Of a DNA stretch of 59,518 bases, positions 40,054-49,994 are shown piece after piece. Within the stretch, counting starts at the first letter, position 1. The number at the start of each line of letters is the position of its first letter. The notes under the pieces were generated by a model. It was not told the DNA's origin. It saw nothing but the letters and a program-made list of their open reading frames with translations, and did not search any database. Origin of the DNA: Melioribacteraceae bacterium. GTDB lineage: Bacteria > Bacteroidota > Ignavibacteria > Ignavibacteriales > Melioribacteraceae. The stretch covers positions 1-59,518 of the forward strand of contig JALSTI010000127.1 in the NCBI GenBank assembly GCA_026983795.1. The letters run 5' to 3'. The position numbers were made by a program, and so were the translations under genes.

Positions 40054-40069
40054 TGTGATTTACATCACA
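40054..40069. promoter_or_regulatory. CRP/FNR-family consensus palindrome TGTGA-TTTACA-TCACA
   Basis: Perfect match to TGTGAN6TCACA; right end 59 bp upstream of the ATG at 40129. Confidence 0.7.
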
Positions 40070-40128
40070 TTATTTCTAAGTTCAATTAAACATATTCAAT
40101 TGTATTTTATTATTATAAGTTAAAAGTT

Positions 40129-40401
40129 ATGGATACTTCACCGTCAAATGAGTTCGGGACTAAAAAAGAAGAATACAAAGGATTTTATTACAAATATTTA
40201 CTCCAACCTTTTATTTCCGGTTTAATGGGATTCGCCCTTTTCTTTTTTGCTATTGTTGTAATTAAATTTTCAAAATCTTTTATTTTCACCGATACTATAT
40301 TCGTGTTCGATATTTCCGATGTAATAATTTCTTCCGGTGGATTTGTTCTGGCATTTCTTTATAAGCTTCTCGATCAGATTAGAGATAAGGAAAATATATA
40401 G
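40129..40401 (+). CDS. Small two-TM membrane protein (family member C)
   Basis: SGLMGFALFFFAIVVIKF...DISDVIISSGGFV. Confidence 0.75.
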   Translation: MDTSPSNEFGTKKEEYKGFYYKYLLQPFISGLMGFALFFFAIVVIKFSKSFIFTDTIFVFDISDVIISSGGFVLAFLYKLLDQIRDKENI

Positions 40402-40526
40402 TAAAAAGTTGTTAAGTTTTCCAAACACATTAATTTTTTTTTAAAAATCCCGATTATTTATTGTTGTATATCACAAGGATATAAATTATTTTCACTTTTT
40501 TAATTTTATAATTTTTATAAAAAGAA

Positions 40527-40748
40527 ATGAAGATTAAAATGAAAGAATATATACGCGGAATTGAAGGAATTTATAAAGTAAAACACAGAACTAAAATCTA
40601 TCAGTACAAAATTGATAGCAATGGCGTTAAAACCGGCGAGTATGTAATTCACGTTATTACCGATACAATTGAAAACGATTCGGATAGAAAAAAAATTAAC
40701 GAATATCTTCAGTTAACCAGCAAAATACTTTCCAATAAAGGTTTGTGA
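40527..40748 (+). CDS. Small hypothetical protein (73 aa)
   Basis: Intact ORF in a co-oriented run; no recognised family. Confidence 0.5.
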   Translation: MKIKMKEYIRGIEGIYKVKHRTKIYQYKIDSNGVKTGEYVIHVITDTIENDSDRKKINEYLQLTSKILSNKGL

Positions 40749-40827
40749 TTCACAATACAAATTCCAGCTCAAGATTTTAACATTCCTGCCGATTATATTT
40801 AGCAAAGTAACTAAAATAGGTCTTGAT

Positions 40828-41301
40828 ATGAATAACGCTATACTAAGAAGCAGGAAAAAAGGATACAATAAAACTTTTAGCATAAGCGATCAACAACTAA
40901 AATTGACCGGCGTATCGCATGTTGACGGACACATTCAACATTCCGATACGGAACCTTTTCAAATTGTTAAAATCTTTCCCAATAATTTTTCAGTTGTTAA
41001 GGTAAATTTACTAAGAGCAACTCTTTCCGAAGCTATTGAATTCAAAAAATTCCTTGAAGTTATTATTAACGAAGGAAGCAATAACATTTTAATTGATATA
41101 AATTCATGCTCTTTTATAGACTCGACTTTTTTTGGAGTTATTGTAGGAGCACTGAAAAAAGTAAATGCCACAGAAGGTAATTTATATTTAATTTACGACG
41201 AAGACAAAAGATTACCCTTGTTTACAGAAACGGGTTTGGCAAAAATATTCACTACATTCAAAAATGAGGAAGAAGCTTATTCTAAATTAGATTTGGGATA
41301 A
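40828..41301 (+). CDS. STAS-domain (anti-sigma factor antagonist-like) protein
   Basis: NILIDINSCSFIDSTFFGVIVGALKKV resembles the STAS phosphorylatable-Ser region. Confidence 0.88.
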   Translation: MNNAILRSRKKGYNKTFSISDQQLKLTGVSHVDGHIQHSDTEPFQIVKIFPNNFSVVKVNLLRATLSEAIEFKKFLEVIINEGSNNILIDINSCSFIDSTFFGVIVGALKKVNATEGNLYLIYDEDKRLPLFTETGLAKIFTTFKNEEEAYSKLDLG

Positions 41302-42230
41302 GATTTGTATTTTTTATCGTATTTTTCGGCCATTCTTTCCCTGTAAAGTTGTCCAATTTCCGCTCCAACAATTAACAAACAAGAAGAATAGAACAACCAA
41401 AACAAAACAACAACAAAAAGAACAAAAGCTCCGTAAACATGGTTGGTCGACAGGAAATCTGTAATATATATTCCGAAAATTTTTCTGGCGGTTTCCCATA
41501 ATATTGTTGACCAAACAGCGCTAACAAACACTACTTTTTTATTCTGTTTTTCATAAGGTACAACATAGTACAGAAGATAAAATAATCCGAACATTATTAA
41601 AACGGAAGTAACGGAAAACAATAAAGATGCAAGTCCGCTAACTTCAAACCTACGGAAGATTTCGAGTTTTTGTGTAAGATCAATTATCAAATTTATCATC
41701 GGAAATATAAAGGTGGAAAGAAGTATCAATAATATCATTAAAAGAACTAAGCCAACATCCCTTAACAAACCGACCCAAATACTTTTTTGTACTTTAACCT
41801 TGTAAATTTTGTTCAAAATAGTTGTCATACTGCTAAAAAACCAGGTTGAGGTAAAAAACAAACCCAAAGCGCCAATGTATCCCGCTAAAGTTTTATATTC
41901 AATTACTTCGGGTAAGCGCGATAATATTACTTTTTTTGTATATTGAGCATATTGCGGATATGGAATTGTTGTGTCAATTAATCTGCTAATTTGATCTTGT
42001 ATTGTTGCAGGAGAAATCACATTACCCAGAATTGAAAAAGTAAGAAGTAGAATTGGCACTAAACTTAACAACAAAGAAAAAGCTATACCACCGCCGGATA
42101 AAAATATGTGATGTTCATCTATTCGTTCAAGAATACCTTTCAGATAATAATCAAAAAATCTTAATATTTTTTTTACCCTTTTAATCGAAAAATACTTCCC
42201 GATAAAACGTAAAATCTTAAACTTACTCAT
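41277..42230 (-). CDS. YihY/virulence-factor BrkB family inner-membrane protein
   Basis: Multi-[44 protein letters not shown]. Confidence 0.92.
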   Translation of the reverse strand: MSKFKILRFIGKYFSIKRVKKILRFFDYYLKGILERIDEHHIFLSGGGIAFSLLLSLVPILLLTFSILGNVISPATIQDQISRLIDTTIPYPQYAQYTKKVILSRLPEVIEYKTLAGYIGALGLFFTSTWFFSSMTTILNKIYKVKVQKSIWVGLLRDVGLVLLMILLILLSTFIFPMINLIIDLTQKLEIFRRFEVSGLASLLFSVTSVLIMFGLFYLLYYVVPYEKQNKKVVFVSAVWSTILWETARKIFGIYITDFLSTNHVYGAFVLFVVVLFWLFYSSCLLIVGAEIGQLYRERMAEKYDKKYKSYPKSNLE

Positions 42231-44445
42231 TCATTATACGGTCGATTGTATTAAAATAAATATCCGACAATTCCTTTACCGGAACTTTTAAGATATTGTT
42301 AACTTCCAAATTATCACCACCGGTTTTACCTAAAAAGTAAACTGGAGTTTCAAAATTTGCGGTAATTTTTTCGAACGCTTCTTTTTTATCTTCGGAAACA
42401 GAAACAATTATACGGGATTGAGATTCGGAAAATAGTGTAAAATCATATCTGTTATTTATATTAATTTTTATATTCGCTCCAAATTGTTTCCGGGGATTCA
42501 AAATACAACATTCGCTAATTGCTGAAATAATTCCCCCTTCGGAAATATCATGCGCGGAATTTATAATATTTTGTTCTATTAATTTTTCCACCAATTTATG
42601 AAGTTCCCGTTCCGCAGCCAAATTCAATACCGGACAGTTACCGGTAACCAAACCGTGAATTACTTTTAAATATTCACTCCCGCCAATCTCGTTATAATTT
42701 TCGCCTAAGACGTAAATCAAATCATTTTCGTTTTTAAAATAACAAGTCGTAATTTTATTAAGACCGTCTACAATACCAACCATTCCAATTACCGGTGTGG
42801 GATAAACCGATGCGGTAGGACTTTCGTTATAAAAGCTAACGTTTCCACCGGTAACCGGTGTGTCAAAATATCTGCAAGCTTCGTTAATTCCGTTAATTGA
42901 TTCTTTAAAAAGCCAGTACATTTCCGGTTTGTAAGGATTTCCAAAGTTTAAGCAATTAGTTATTGCAAGCGGTTTACCACCGGAACAAACTATATTCCTT
43001 GCCGATTCGGCAACCGCAATTTTAGCACCTTCTTTCGGATTCAGGTAAACATATCTTGCGTTACAATCCGTTTTTGCCGCAATCGCTTTATTATAATCTT
43101 TTATTCTAATAACCGCTGCGTCGCAGCCGGGACCAACAACCGTATTTGTTTGAACCATAGAATCATATTGTTGAAACGCCCATTTTTTTGAAACAATATT
43201 AGGCGAAGAAAAAACTTTTAAAAATGTTCCGGTAATATTTTCCGGTTCGGGCAAAGCAGTAAAATCGAAATTTTTAGTCTCTTTAAGATATTCCGGTTCT
43301 TTGGTATCTCTTGTATAAACCGGAGCTCCGCCGCCGAGGACTAAATCATAAGCCTCAATTTTTGCTTTGCCGGCACCTAATTGTTCAATTTCTATATAAG
43401 GCAAATCTGTTACTTCGCCAATAATTTCACATTTTAAATCCCACTTTTCAAATATTTTTTGAACTTCCTTTTCATGACCCTTTTTAGCAACCACCAACAT
43501 TCTTTCCTGACTTTCGGAAAGCATTATTTCGTAAGCGCTCATTTCTTTTTCTCTTAACGGAACTTTATCTAGATTAATCTTCATACCGGAATTACCTTTT
43601 TCACTCATTTCGGATGTTGAGCAAGCAATTCCCGCAGCGCCCATATCTTGTATTCCAACAATCAATCCTTTTTCAATAACTTCCAGGGTTGCTTCAAGAA
43701 GTAATTTTTCGGTGAACGGATCTCCAACTTGAACCGAAGGACGTTTTGATTCGGATTTTTCGGAAATTTCTTCGGAAGCGAAAGTAGCGCCATGAATTCC
43801 GTCACGTCCGGTATCCGAACCGACAATCATAACCGGATTACCGGCTCCTTTTGCTATGGCAGAAGCAGTTTTATTTATGTCCACTATTCCTATTGCCATT
43901 GCATTTACCAAAGGATTATCTTTGTAAACCTCATCAAAATAAATTTCACCGCCAACGGTCGGAACTCCGAAACAATTTCCGTAATCTGCAATTCCATGAA
44001 CCACTCCTTCAAATAAAAACTTTGTACGGGAATCTTCCAAAGAACCGAATCTAAGTGAATTCAGCGCTGCAACAGGTCGAGCGCCCATTGTAAAAATATC
44101 ACGTAAAATTCCGCCCACACCCGTAGCCGCTCCTTGATACGGTTCGACCGCGGAAGGATGGTTATGACTTTCAATTTTAAAGGCTATTGCTTGTCCGTCG
44201 CCTATATCAACAAGACCGGCATTTTCCTCGCCGGCGCCTACCAACAAATTTTTTCCTGATCTTGGTAAAGTTTTTATTAATGCAATAGAATTTTTATAAC
44301 TGCAATGCTCACTCCACATTACACTGAAAATACCCAACTCGGTAAAATTAGGTTTTCTTCCTAATTTTGATATTATCTTATTATACTCCTCTTCGGTAAG
44401 TCCATGTTCTATTGCCAATTTTAATGTTACTTCCGGCTCTTTCAC
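42223..44445 (-). CDS. purL: Phosphoribosylformylglycinamidine synthase subunit PurL
   Basis: [48 protein letters not shown]; ~740-aa small-type PurL. Confidence 0.97.
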   Translation of the reverse strand: MKEPEVTLKLAIEHGLTEEEYNKIISKLGRKPNFTELGIFSVMWSEHCSYKNSIALIKTLPRSGKNLLVGAGEENAGLVDIGDGQAIAFKIESHNHPSAVEPYQGAATGVGGILRDIFTMGARPVAALNSLRFGSLEDSRTKFLFEGVVHGIADYGNCFGVPTVGGEIYFDEVYKDNPLVNAMAIGIVDINKTASAIAKGAGNPVMIVGSDTGRDGIHGATFASEEISEKSESKRPSVQVGDPFTEKLLLEATLEVIEKGLIVGIQDMGAAGIACSTSEMSEKGNSGMKINLDKVPLREKEMSAYEIMLSESQERMLVVAKKGHEKEVQKIFEKWDLKCEIIGEVTDLPYIEIEQLGAGKAKIEAYDLVLGGGAPVYTRDTKEPEYLKETKNFDFTALPEPENITGTFLKVFSSPNIVSKKWAFQQYDSMVQTNTVVGPGCDAAVIRIKDYNKAIAAKTDCNARYVYLNPKEGAKIAVAESARNIVCSGGKPLAITNCLNFGNPYKPEMYWLFKESINGINEACRYFDTPVTGGNVSFYNESPTASVYPTPVIGMVGIVDGLNKITTCYFKNENDLIYVLGENYNEIGGSEYLKVIHGLVTGNCPVLNLAAERELHKLVEKLIEQNIINSAHDISEGGIISAISECCILNPRKQFGANIKININNRYDFTLFSESQSRIIVSVSEDKKEAFEKITANFETPVYFLGKTGGDNLEVNNILKVPVKELSDIYFNTIDRIMNE

Positions 44446-44545
44446 TTTTTTCCTTTTTAAGTTAGTTTGTAAATATAAATATTTATTGAAATGATTGAAA
44501 GGAAACGGAATTAAGTTGTTATAACCGGAGAGGCAAAAAATCCGG

Positions 44546-44812
44546 TTAACGGCGCTGAATTTTTCTAATAAAAGAAAATGTGAAAAGAGCTAAAAATCCT
44601 ATGAATGAAATTTTAATATCTGCCAACGATACTTGAAGAAATTCTTGAGAATATAAAATGAATTGTAAAATTTTTATAAAAATTATAATAGTAAATAAAA
44701 ATGCAAATCCAAAAAGACCAAGTTCACAAGGAAAGATTAGAAGATTATAGAATGAGGTTTTAATTTTTCTCAAGATTCCTTCTTGTTCACTTGATAACGA
44801 TTCACTTTTCAT
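44546..44812 (-). CDS. Small two-TM membrane protein (family member D)
   Basis: [17 protein letters not shown]...[13 protein letters not shown]; near-identical core motif to member A. Confidence 0.75.
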   Translation of the reverse strand: MKSESLSSEQEGILRKIKTSFYNLLIFPCELGLFGFAFLFTIIIFIKILQFILYSQEFLQVSLADIKISFIGFLALFTFSFIRKIQRR

Positions 44813-44844
44813 ATTGTTTTAATTTTCTCTTTTTTAATTCATAA

Positions 44845-46434
44845 TTAGACAATTGATTTTGGGAAAACTATGTAAACTTTAGTTCTTACATCTTTTTCGC
44901 TTTCTATAAAAATTTTGCCGTTTATTTTTGTAATAATTTCATTACATAAAATAAGTCCAAGTCCCGATCCTCTTTCTTTGTTTGTACCATACTTTATAAT
45001 TTGTTCGTCAGGCTTGAACAATCTTTTTAACTCCTCTTCATTCATTCCGATGCCGTGGTCTTCTATTGTTAATTCCACATTATCTTCCTGAAATTTTGCT
45101 TTAATTAAAACCCGGCTTCTGGGATAAGAAAATTTTATTGCGTTATCTAAAATTTCGCGTACTACTTTAGTTAAAATCGACTTATCGACAAATACATTTA
45201 CATGTTCGGGAATCCGGTTTTCCACAATTATATCTTTTGCTTTTGCAATCAAGCTAAGTTCGTTAACCACTTCATCAATTGTGAAAGTTAAATCCATCAT
45301 TTCGGTTTTAGCGCTAACGGAATCGACTTGCGATTTTGTCCAAAGTATTAAATCGTTTAAATTTTCGTAAGCATTTTTAACCGATTTTTGAATTTCCGCC
45401 AAATAAGATTTTTTTTCTTCATTTGAAAAATTATCAAACTCGTCTACCAATAAATCTGAAAATCCCATTAAAGTTGTAAACGGATTTCTCAAATCATGCG
45501 ATAGTATTGAAAATATTTTATCTTTGTTATGATTTCCGGATTCATTTATCTTTTGATGTTTAGCTTTTTCATTTATGCTCTTCACATTAACGATTTCTTC
45601 AATTACGCATATTACTCCGGCAATATTTCCGTTTGAATCATGAAAAATCGATTTATTCACCTTGATATTTTTGTTTTCCGCTCCTTGGCTGTCATTTATT
45701 TCACATTCATAAAATAAATCTTTTCCCGACCGTAAAATTTCCTTATCCGTATTTGCCTCGTGTTCCGCAAGATTTTTTTGGAAAACATCAAAAACCGTTT
45801 TCCCGAATATTTCATCAATCTTTTCGTTAAACATAACCTCAAATTTTTTATTACAACCCAAAAACAGTCCATCCGTGTTTTTGTAAAAAATTGCGTTAGG
45901 AATACTATCGATTAAAGTCCGTAAAAAATCTTTTTGATATTTGGTAATCGGTTCCGCATACAAATCCGTCTTTAACGGAACAAGCAATTCCAATATATGG
46001 TTTACCGAATCGCCGTCATCAGTAATTTTGAACCAATACGCATCAAAGCTCATAGCTCCGGCTTCGGCAGTAAGCAAAGTTTTCTCCAAATGTTTCGATT
46101 TATGAGAGCTGTTCAAAAATTCCTTGAGACTTTCGGATACTTCTTTTTGCTGTGCACTCAGTAATAAATCATTATCGGTTTTGGTTAATATTTCTTCTTC
46201 CTCAAAACCCAAAAGTTCAACTAATTTTTTATTTATCTTTATGGTTTTTCCGTCAGTTTGAAAAACCCTTAATCCAATTGCAGGATTGTTCCATATAATT
46301 TCAAATTCTTGATTCAGATAATTAAAATGGTTTGGCTTATTCTCGGTAAAGTTTCCGGATGAATTTGAGTGTAACTTTAATTTGCCTTCCGCTTCTGTTT
46401 CCGGGTTGATGGAAAAGATATTCTTTTGGTGCAT
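44845..46434 (-). CDS. PAS-domain sensor histidine kinase
   Basis: Two PAS-like regions, HisKA (FSILSHDLRNPFTTLMGF), HATPase (DHGIGMNEEELKRLFKPD, GSGLGLILCNEII). Confidence 0.94.
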   Translation of the reverse strand: MHQKNIFSINPETEAEGKLKLHSNSSGNFTENKPNHFNYLNQEFEIIWNNPAIGLRVFQTDGKTIKINKKLVELLGFEEEEILTKTDNDLLLSAQQKEVSESLKEFLNSSHKSKHLEKTLLTAEAGAMSFDAYWFKITDDGDSVNHILELLVPLKTDLYAEPITKYQKDFLRTLIDSIPNAIFYKNTDGLFLGCNKKFEVMFNEKIDEIFGKTVFDVFQKNLAEHEANTDKEILRSGKDLFYECEINDSQGAENKNIKVNKSIFHDSNGNIAGVICVIEEIVNVKSINEKAKHQKINESGNHNKDKIFSILSHDLRNPFTTLMGFSDLLVDEFDNFSNEEKKSYLAEIQKSVKNAYENLNDLILWTKSQVDSVSAKTEMMDLTFTIDEVVNELSLIAKAKDIIVENRIPEHVNVFVDKSILTKVVREILDNAIKFSYPRSRVLIKAKFQEDNVELTIEDHGIGMNEEELKRLFKPDEQIIKYGTNKERGSGLGLILCNEIITKINGKIFIESEKDVRTKVYIVFPKSIV

Positions 46435-46688
46435 TATCAGTATCCGATAAAAAGTTAAAAATAGCCGACAGTTGATTATCGGATGCGGTATGAAAAATTT
46501 TATTAAATAACCGTAAAAAAAAATTTATATTCAATTATTGTCTCGATTTTTACTAATAAATGTTACAATCTGGGAAGCTTTATAGTATGTTTCCTATAAT
46601 ATCCAATGAAAATCCAACTTAATGAGTTTTATGCCGGGCAATTCTCAAACAACGATTTTTCATCCATGCATGGAAAAACTCTTTGTAC

Positions 46689-46710
46689 GGATGCAACAAA
46701 ATTTGCATCC
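46689..46710. other. Strong intergenic hairpin GGATGCAA-(6 nt)-TTGCATCC
   Basis: 8-bp perfect inverted repeat with a 6-nt loop in a 537-bp intergenic region. Confidence 0.6.
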
Positions 46711-46895
46711 TAATATTTTTATGCTTCCTCTAACTATTTTATTTATAACAAGTTACAGTCACCGCATATAGAACGTCAACTTTTTTTGCTTTCCGCATTT
46801 TTCTCCTTTTTAAGCATGCAACTATAATGTGCTTATTTTGAAACCGAATTAAAGGATTAAGCGGGTAAAAAAATATTTTTATTTGGTACGATTAA

Positions 46896-46911
46896 TGTTA
46901 TCTAAATCACA
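46896..46911. promoter_or_regulatory. CRP/FNR-like site TGTTA-TCTAAA-TCACA (one mismatch)
   Basis: Right end 60 bp upstream of the ATG at 46972. Confidence 0.5.
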
Positions 46912-46971
46912 AAATTAAACGAATTAATTACTTATAATCTTTCTACTCACCGGGCTGCAAGGAGAAAAAAT

Positions 46972-47271
46972 ATGATTGAATTCAAAAACAACAAATCAAG
47001 TGTAGAAGATTTAAGTAACGAAAGTCTGTTTGTTGTAAAAGCTTTTTTGGAACGTACAAAAGGATACTTTTATCATAAAGAAATAAGAAGATTAGAAAGG
47101 ATTGAAAAAAAAGCAATCATATACGATTTGGAAAAATTTAAAGAAGCTAAAGAAAAAAGATACAGGCTGCGCAGAAGTAATGAAGATGACTGGTTCAATA
47201 ATTGGAAAGTTTACAAAGAAATTATCAATGAATTAAACAAAAGGAATTTATTAACGAAAATAGGGAACTAA
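46972..47271 (+). CDS. Small basic hypothetical protein (99 aa)
   Basis: AAGGAG Shine-Dalgarno-like sequence before the ATG; intact ORF upstream of M23 peptidase. Confidence 0.7.
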   Translation: MIEFKNNKSSVEDLSNESLFVVKAFLERTKGYFYHKEIRRLERIEKKAIIYDLEKFKEAKEKRYRLRRSNEDDWFNNWKVYKEIINELNKRNLLTKIGN

Positions 47272-47296
47272 AATTAGTTCAAAATTACTGAAACTG

Positions 47297-48259
47297 ATGA
47301 GTAAGAATTTTTACTACTATTCAAAAAAAGAACTGAAGTTTGTTCAGATTGAGAATTTTTATGTCAAATTCGGCATAACAGTCCTTTCATTAGCTATTCT
47401 TATAACGCTTTCAATATTTTTTACAGTTAATTTTTCCAATAAAGCCAATACCGGCAATTCTACCGAACTAATAGAAAGAAATACGGAATTAAAAACCGAG
47501 TTAACGCGTTTGCTTAATAAATATAATTCCCTTGAGCAAAAAGTTAAAGAAATTGATAACAAAAATAATGAATTGCGTCTAGCGGTTAACCTGCCGGTAA
47601 AAGAAACCGATGATAAAATCGGAGTCGGCGGTTCGTTATTCGAAAACGTAGATCCATTAAATACCAACGAAGAGAAAAAACTTTTGCTCTCTTTAGATAA
47701 TTTAGTCGATAAAATAGAAGCAAAAGTATCAAATGAAATAAACAATTACTCGGAAGTTAAACAAAAACTTACCGTAAACGAAAAACTGTACGAATCAATC
47801 CCGGCAATAAAACCGGTCGAGGCAAAATACGGAGACGGATTCGGGATGCGATTTCATCCGATATTGAAAATACGCAGAATGCATGCCGGCGTTGATTTTT
47901 TAGCTAATACGGGAACACCAGTTTATGCGCCCGGCGCGGGAAAAGTTATTTTTGTAGGCAGAATCGGCGGCTATGGTCTTACCATAAAAATCAAACATGG
48001 ATTCGGTTACACAACATTGTACGGTCATTTATCAAAAGTTAAAGTTAAAAGAAGGCAGTTTGTTAAACGCGGTGATTTGATAGCACTTTCGGGCAACAGC
48101 GGACGGTTGTCCACCGGCCCGCATCTTCATTACGAAGTTCGTTATAAAGGCGTTGCATTAAACCCGCGCTATTTTATTTACGACGATGTAGATCTTTTCG
48201 ATTATTTAGCCGCTCAAAAAAAAGTAAATAAAGAGAACCCGTTAACAAGTATAGACTAA
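47297..48259 (+). CDS. M23-family (LytM) peptidoglycan metallopeptidase, TM + coiled coil
   Basis: FGMRFHPILKIRRMHAGVDFLANTGTPVYAPGAGKV ... GPHLHYEVRYKG. Confidence 0.94.
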   Translation: MSKNFYYYSKKELKFVQIENFYVKFGITVLSLAILITLSIFFTVNFSNKANTGNSTELIERNTELKTELTRLLNKYNSLEQKVKEIDNKNNELRLAVNLPVKETDDKIGVGGSLFENVDPLNTNEEKKLLLSLDNLVDKIEAKVSNEINNYSEVKQKLTVNEKLYESIPAIKPVEAKYGDGFGMRFHPILKIRRMHAGVDFLANTGTPVYAPGAGKVIFVGRIGGYGLTIKIKHGFGYTTLYGHLSKVKVKRRQFVKRGDLIALSGNSGRLSTGPHLHYEVRYKGVALNPRYFIYDDVDLFDYLAAQKKVNKENPLTSID

Positions 48260-49830
48260 CCTTCCGGTTTAACCGGAATTTTACTCATTGCAAACTCTGT
48301 TATGGCAGTAATGGATAATGATGGATTTACACCTGGATTTGAAGAAATCATTGAACCGTCGCATACATACATATTTTTATATCCGAAAACTTTATTGTTT
48401 TTATCGATTACTCCTGAACCGGAATTTTCTCCCATTACGGCGCCGCCCAAAATATGAGCTGTTGTCGGAATCCCGGCTAACGTTTCTGTTAACAATACCA
48501 TCGGTTTACCATTTACAATCTCAGCATATTTCTCTGCTAAAAATTTTGCCTTTGGAATAAACGCAGTTGGAGCATTTCCCTCTTGCATGGAAGAACTTAA
48601 TCCAAAAAGACCTAATTTAAATTTTAACTTTGAATTAATTGTTTGCATGAAGAGTAATATTTGTGTCCGTTTGGACCAATTCCAAACAGTAAAAACTTTA
48701 AAATTTTTAATCGGATGAATCAACAAATCCCGGGCGATTTTCATAACTCTTATAAATACATTTTTACCTTCAACCATCGGCGACATTAAAATTCTCCAAA
48801 AACCGGAATTCGAACCGTAATGTACCGGCTCGAGTGAGGTATTTTCATCCGTCTTTAATATTGAACCTATTGCTACGCCGTCGGAAAAAGACTTGTCTTT
48901 ATCGAATGTAGTAATACCTATTAAACTCTCGGAATTAGTACGGATAAATTTACCAACAACGTCCGATAAATTTGGAAGCGAGGTCTTCTTTAATTTTAAT
49001 AAAAGTTTTACTGTTCCTAAAACTCCACCCGCAAAAATAATTCCTTTTGCAGTATAGTAGCCCTTTGCTTTGAAAAACTTTGTAGATGATCTCCAAAAAA
49101 CTTTATATCCTTCTTCACCGTTATTACCATCAAGCGGTCTAACGTCATAAACCTCCGATTCGGAAAATATTTTTACTCCGTTTTTCTCGGCCAAATAAAG
49201 ATAATTTTTATCCAATGTATTTTTTGAGTTATATCTACAACCCGTCATACATGCGCCGCAAAAGTTACAATCAACTCTTTCCGGGCCTTCGCCGTTGAAA
49301 TATGGATCCGGTTGAGAATTTCCCTTCCCGTTAAAATATACCGCAACGTTTGTTGGAGCGAAATATTCATTTCTTCCTATTTTAAAACCCAGTTTTTGCA
49401 AAGCTTTATCCCCTTCCGATAATTTAGGGTTTTGAGAAGCGCCAAGCATTCGTAAAGCAGTTCTATAATAAGGCATCAGCTCATTTTCCCAATCGGAAAG
49501 ATTTTTCCATGTACCCGAATTAAAAAAATCACTGTTCGGTACCGGCAGGGTATTAGCATAAACAAGCGATCCGCCGCCAACGCCAACGCCGGAAAGAATA
49601 GTAATATGCCGGAAAAAAGTTATTTTAAAAAAACCGTAAAATTTTAACAGAGGCGCCCAAAGCCATTTTTTTAAATTCCAATTCGTTTTGGGAAAATCAC
49701 CGGCGTTAAATCTTTTACCTTTCTCAATTACTAAAACTTTGTATCCTTTTTCTGATAATCTTAATGCAGAAACCGATCCTCCAAAGCCCGAACCGATAAT
49801 TATATAATCGTAGTCAATATTAATTGGGAT
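48256..49830 (-). CDS. GMC-family (cholesterol-oxidase-like) FAD-dependent oxidoreductase; true N-terminus lies upstream of the ORF-track start at 49476
   Basis: In-frame upstream translation INIDYDYIIIGSGFGGSVSALRLSEKGYKVLVIEKGKRFNAGDFPKTNW...SGVGVGGGSLVYANTLP continues into the listed ORF; no stop; no ATG/GTG/TTG in that stretch. Confidence 0.85.
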   Translation of the reverse strand: MPINIDYDYIIIGSGFGGSVSALRLSEKGYKVLVIEKGKRFNAGDFPKTNWNLKKWLWAPLLKFYGFFKITFFRHITILSGVGVGGGSLVYANTLPVPNSDFFNSGTWKNLSDWENELMPYYRTALRMLGASQNPKLSEGDKALQKLGFKIGRNEYFAPTNVAVYFNGKGNSQPDPYFNGEGPERVDCNFCGACMTGCRYNSKNTLDKNYLYLAEKNGVKIFSESEVYDVRPLDGNNGEEGYKVFWRSSTKFFKAKGYYTAKGIIFAGGVLGTVKLLLKLKKTSLPNLSDVVGKFIRTNSESLIGITTFDKDKSFSDGVAIGSILKTDENTSLEPVHYGSNSGFWRILMSPMVEGKNVFIRVMKIARDLLIHPIKNFKVFTVWNWSKRTQILLFMQTINSKLKFKLGLFGLSSSMQEGNAPTAFIPKAKFLAEKYAEIVNGKPMVLLTETLAGIPTTAHILGGAVMGENSGSGVIDKNNKVFGYKNMYVCDGSMISSNPGVNPSLSITAITEFAMSKIPVKPEG

Positions 49831-49994
49831 GCTCCCTTTTTTGCAAGGAATTAAATATTTTATAGTTTAACAATTTGTTTTAGGTGATAAAATTATCCAG
49901 CAAAATTTCGCTGAATTATATTATATTTACTTATATAAAAATAAGAATTTATTAATAAAATCAACATAATCAATAACACTTTTCAGGAGGTACG

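Noticed and set aside
46337-46534. 65-aa minus ORF upstream of the PAS kinase
   Set aside because: Overlaps the kinase start in another frame; no recognisable features.
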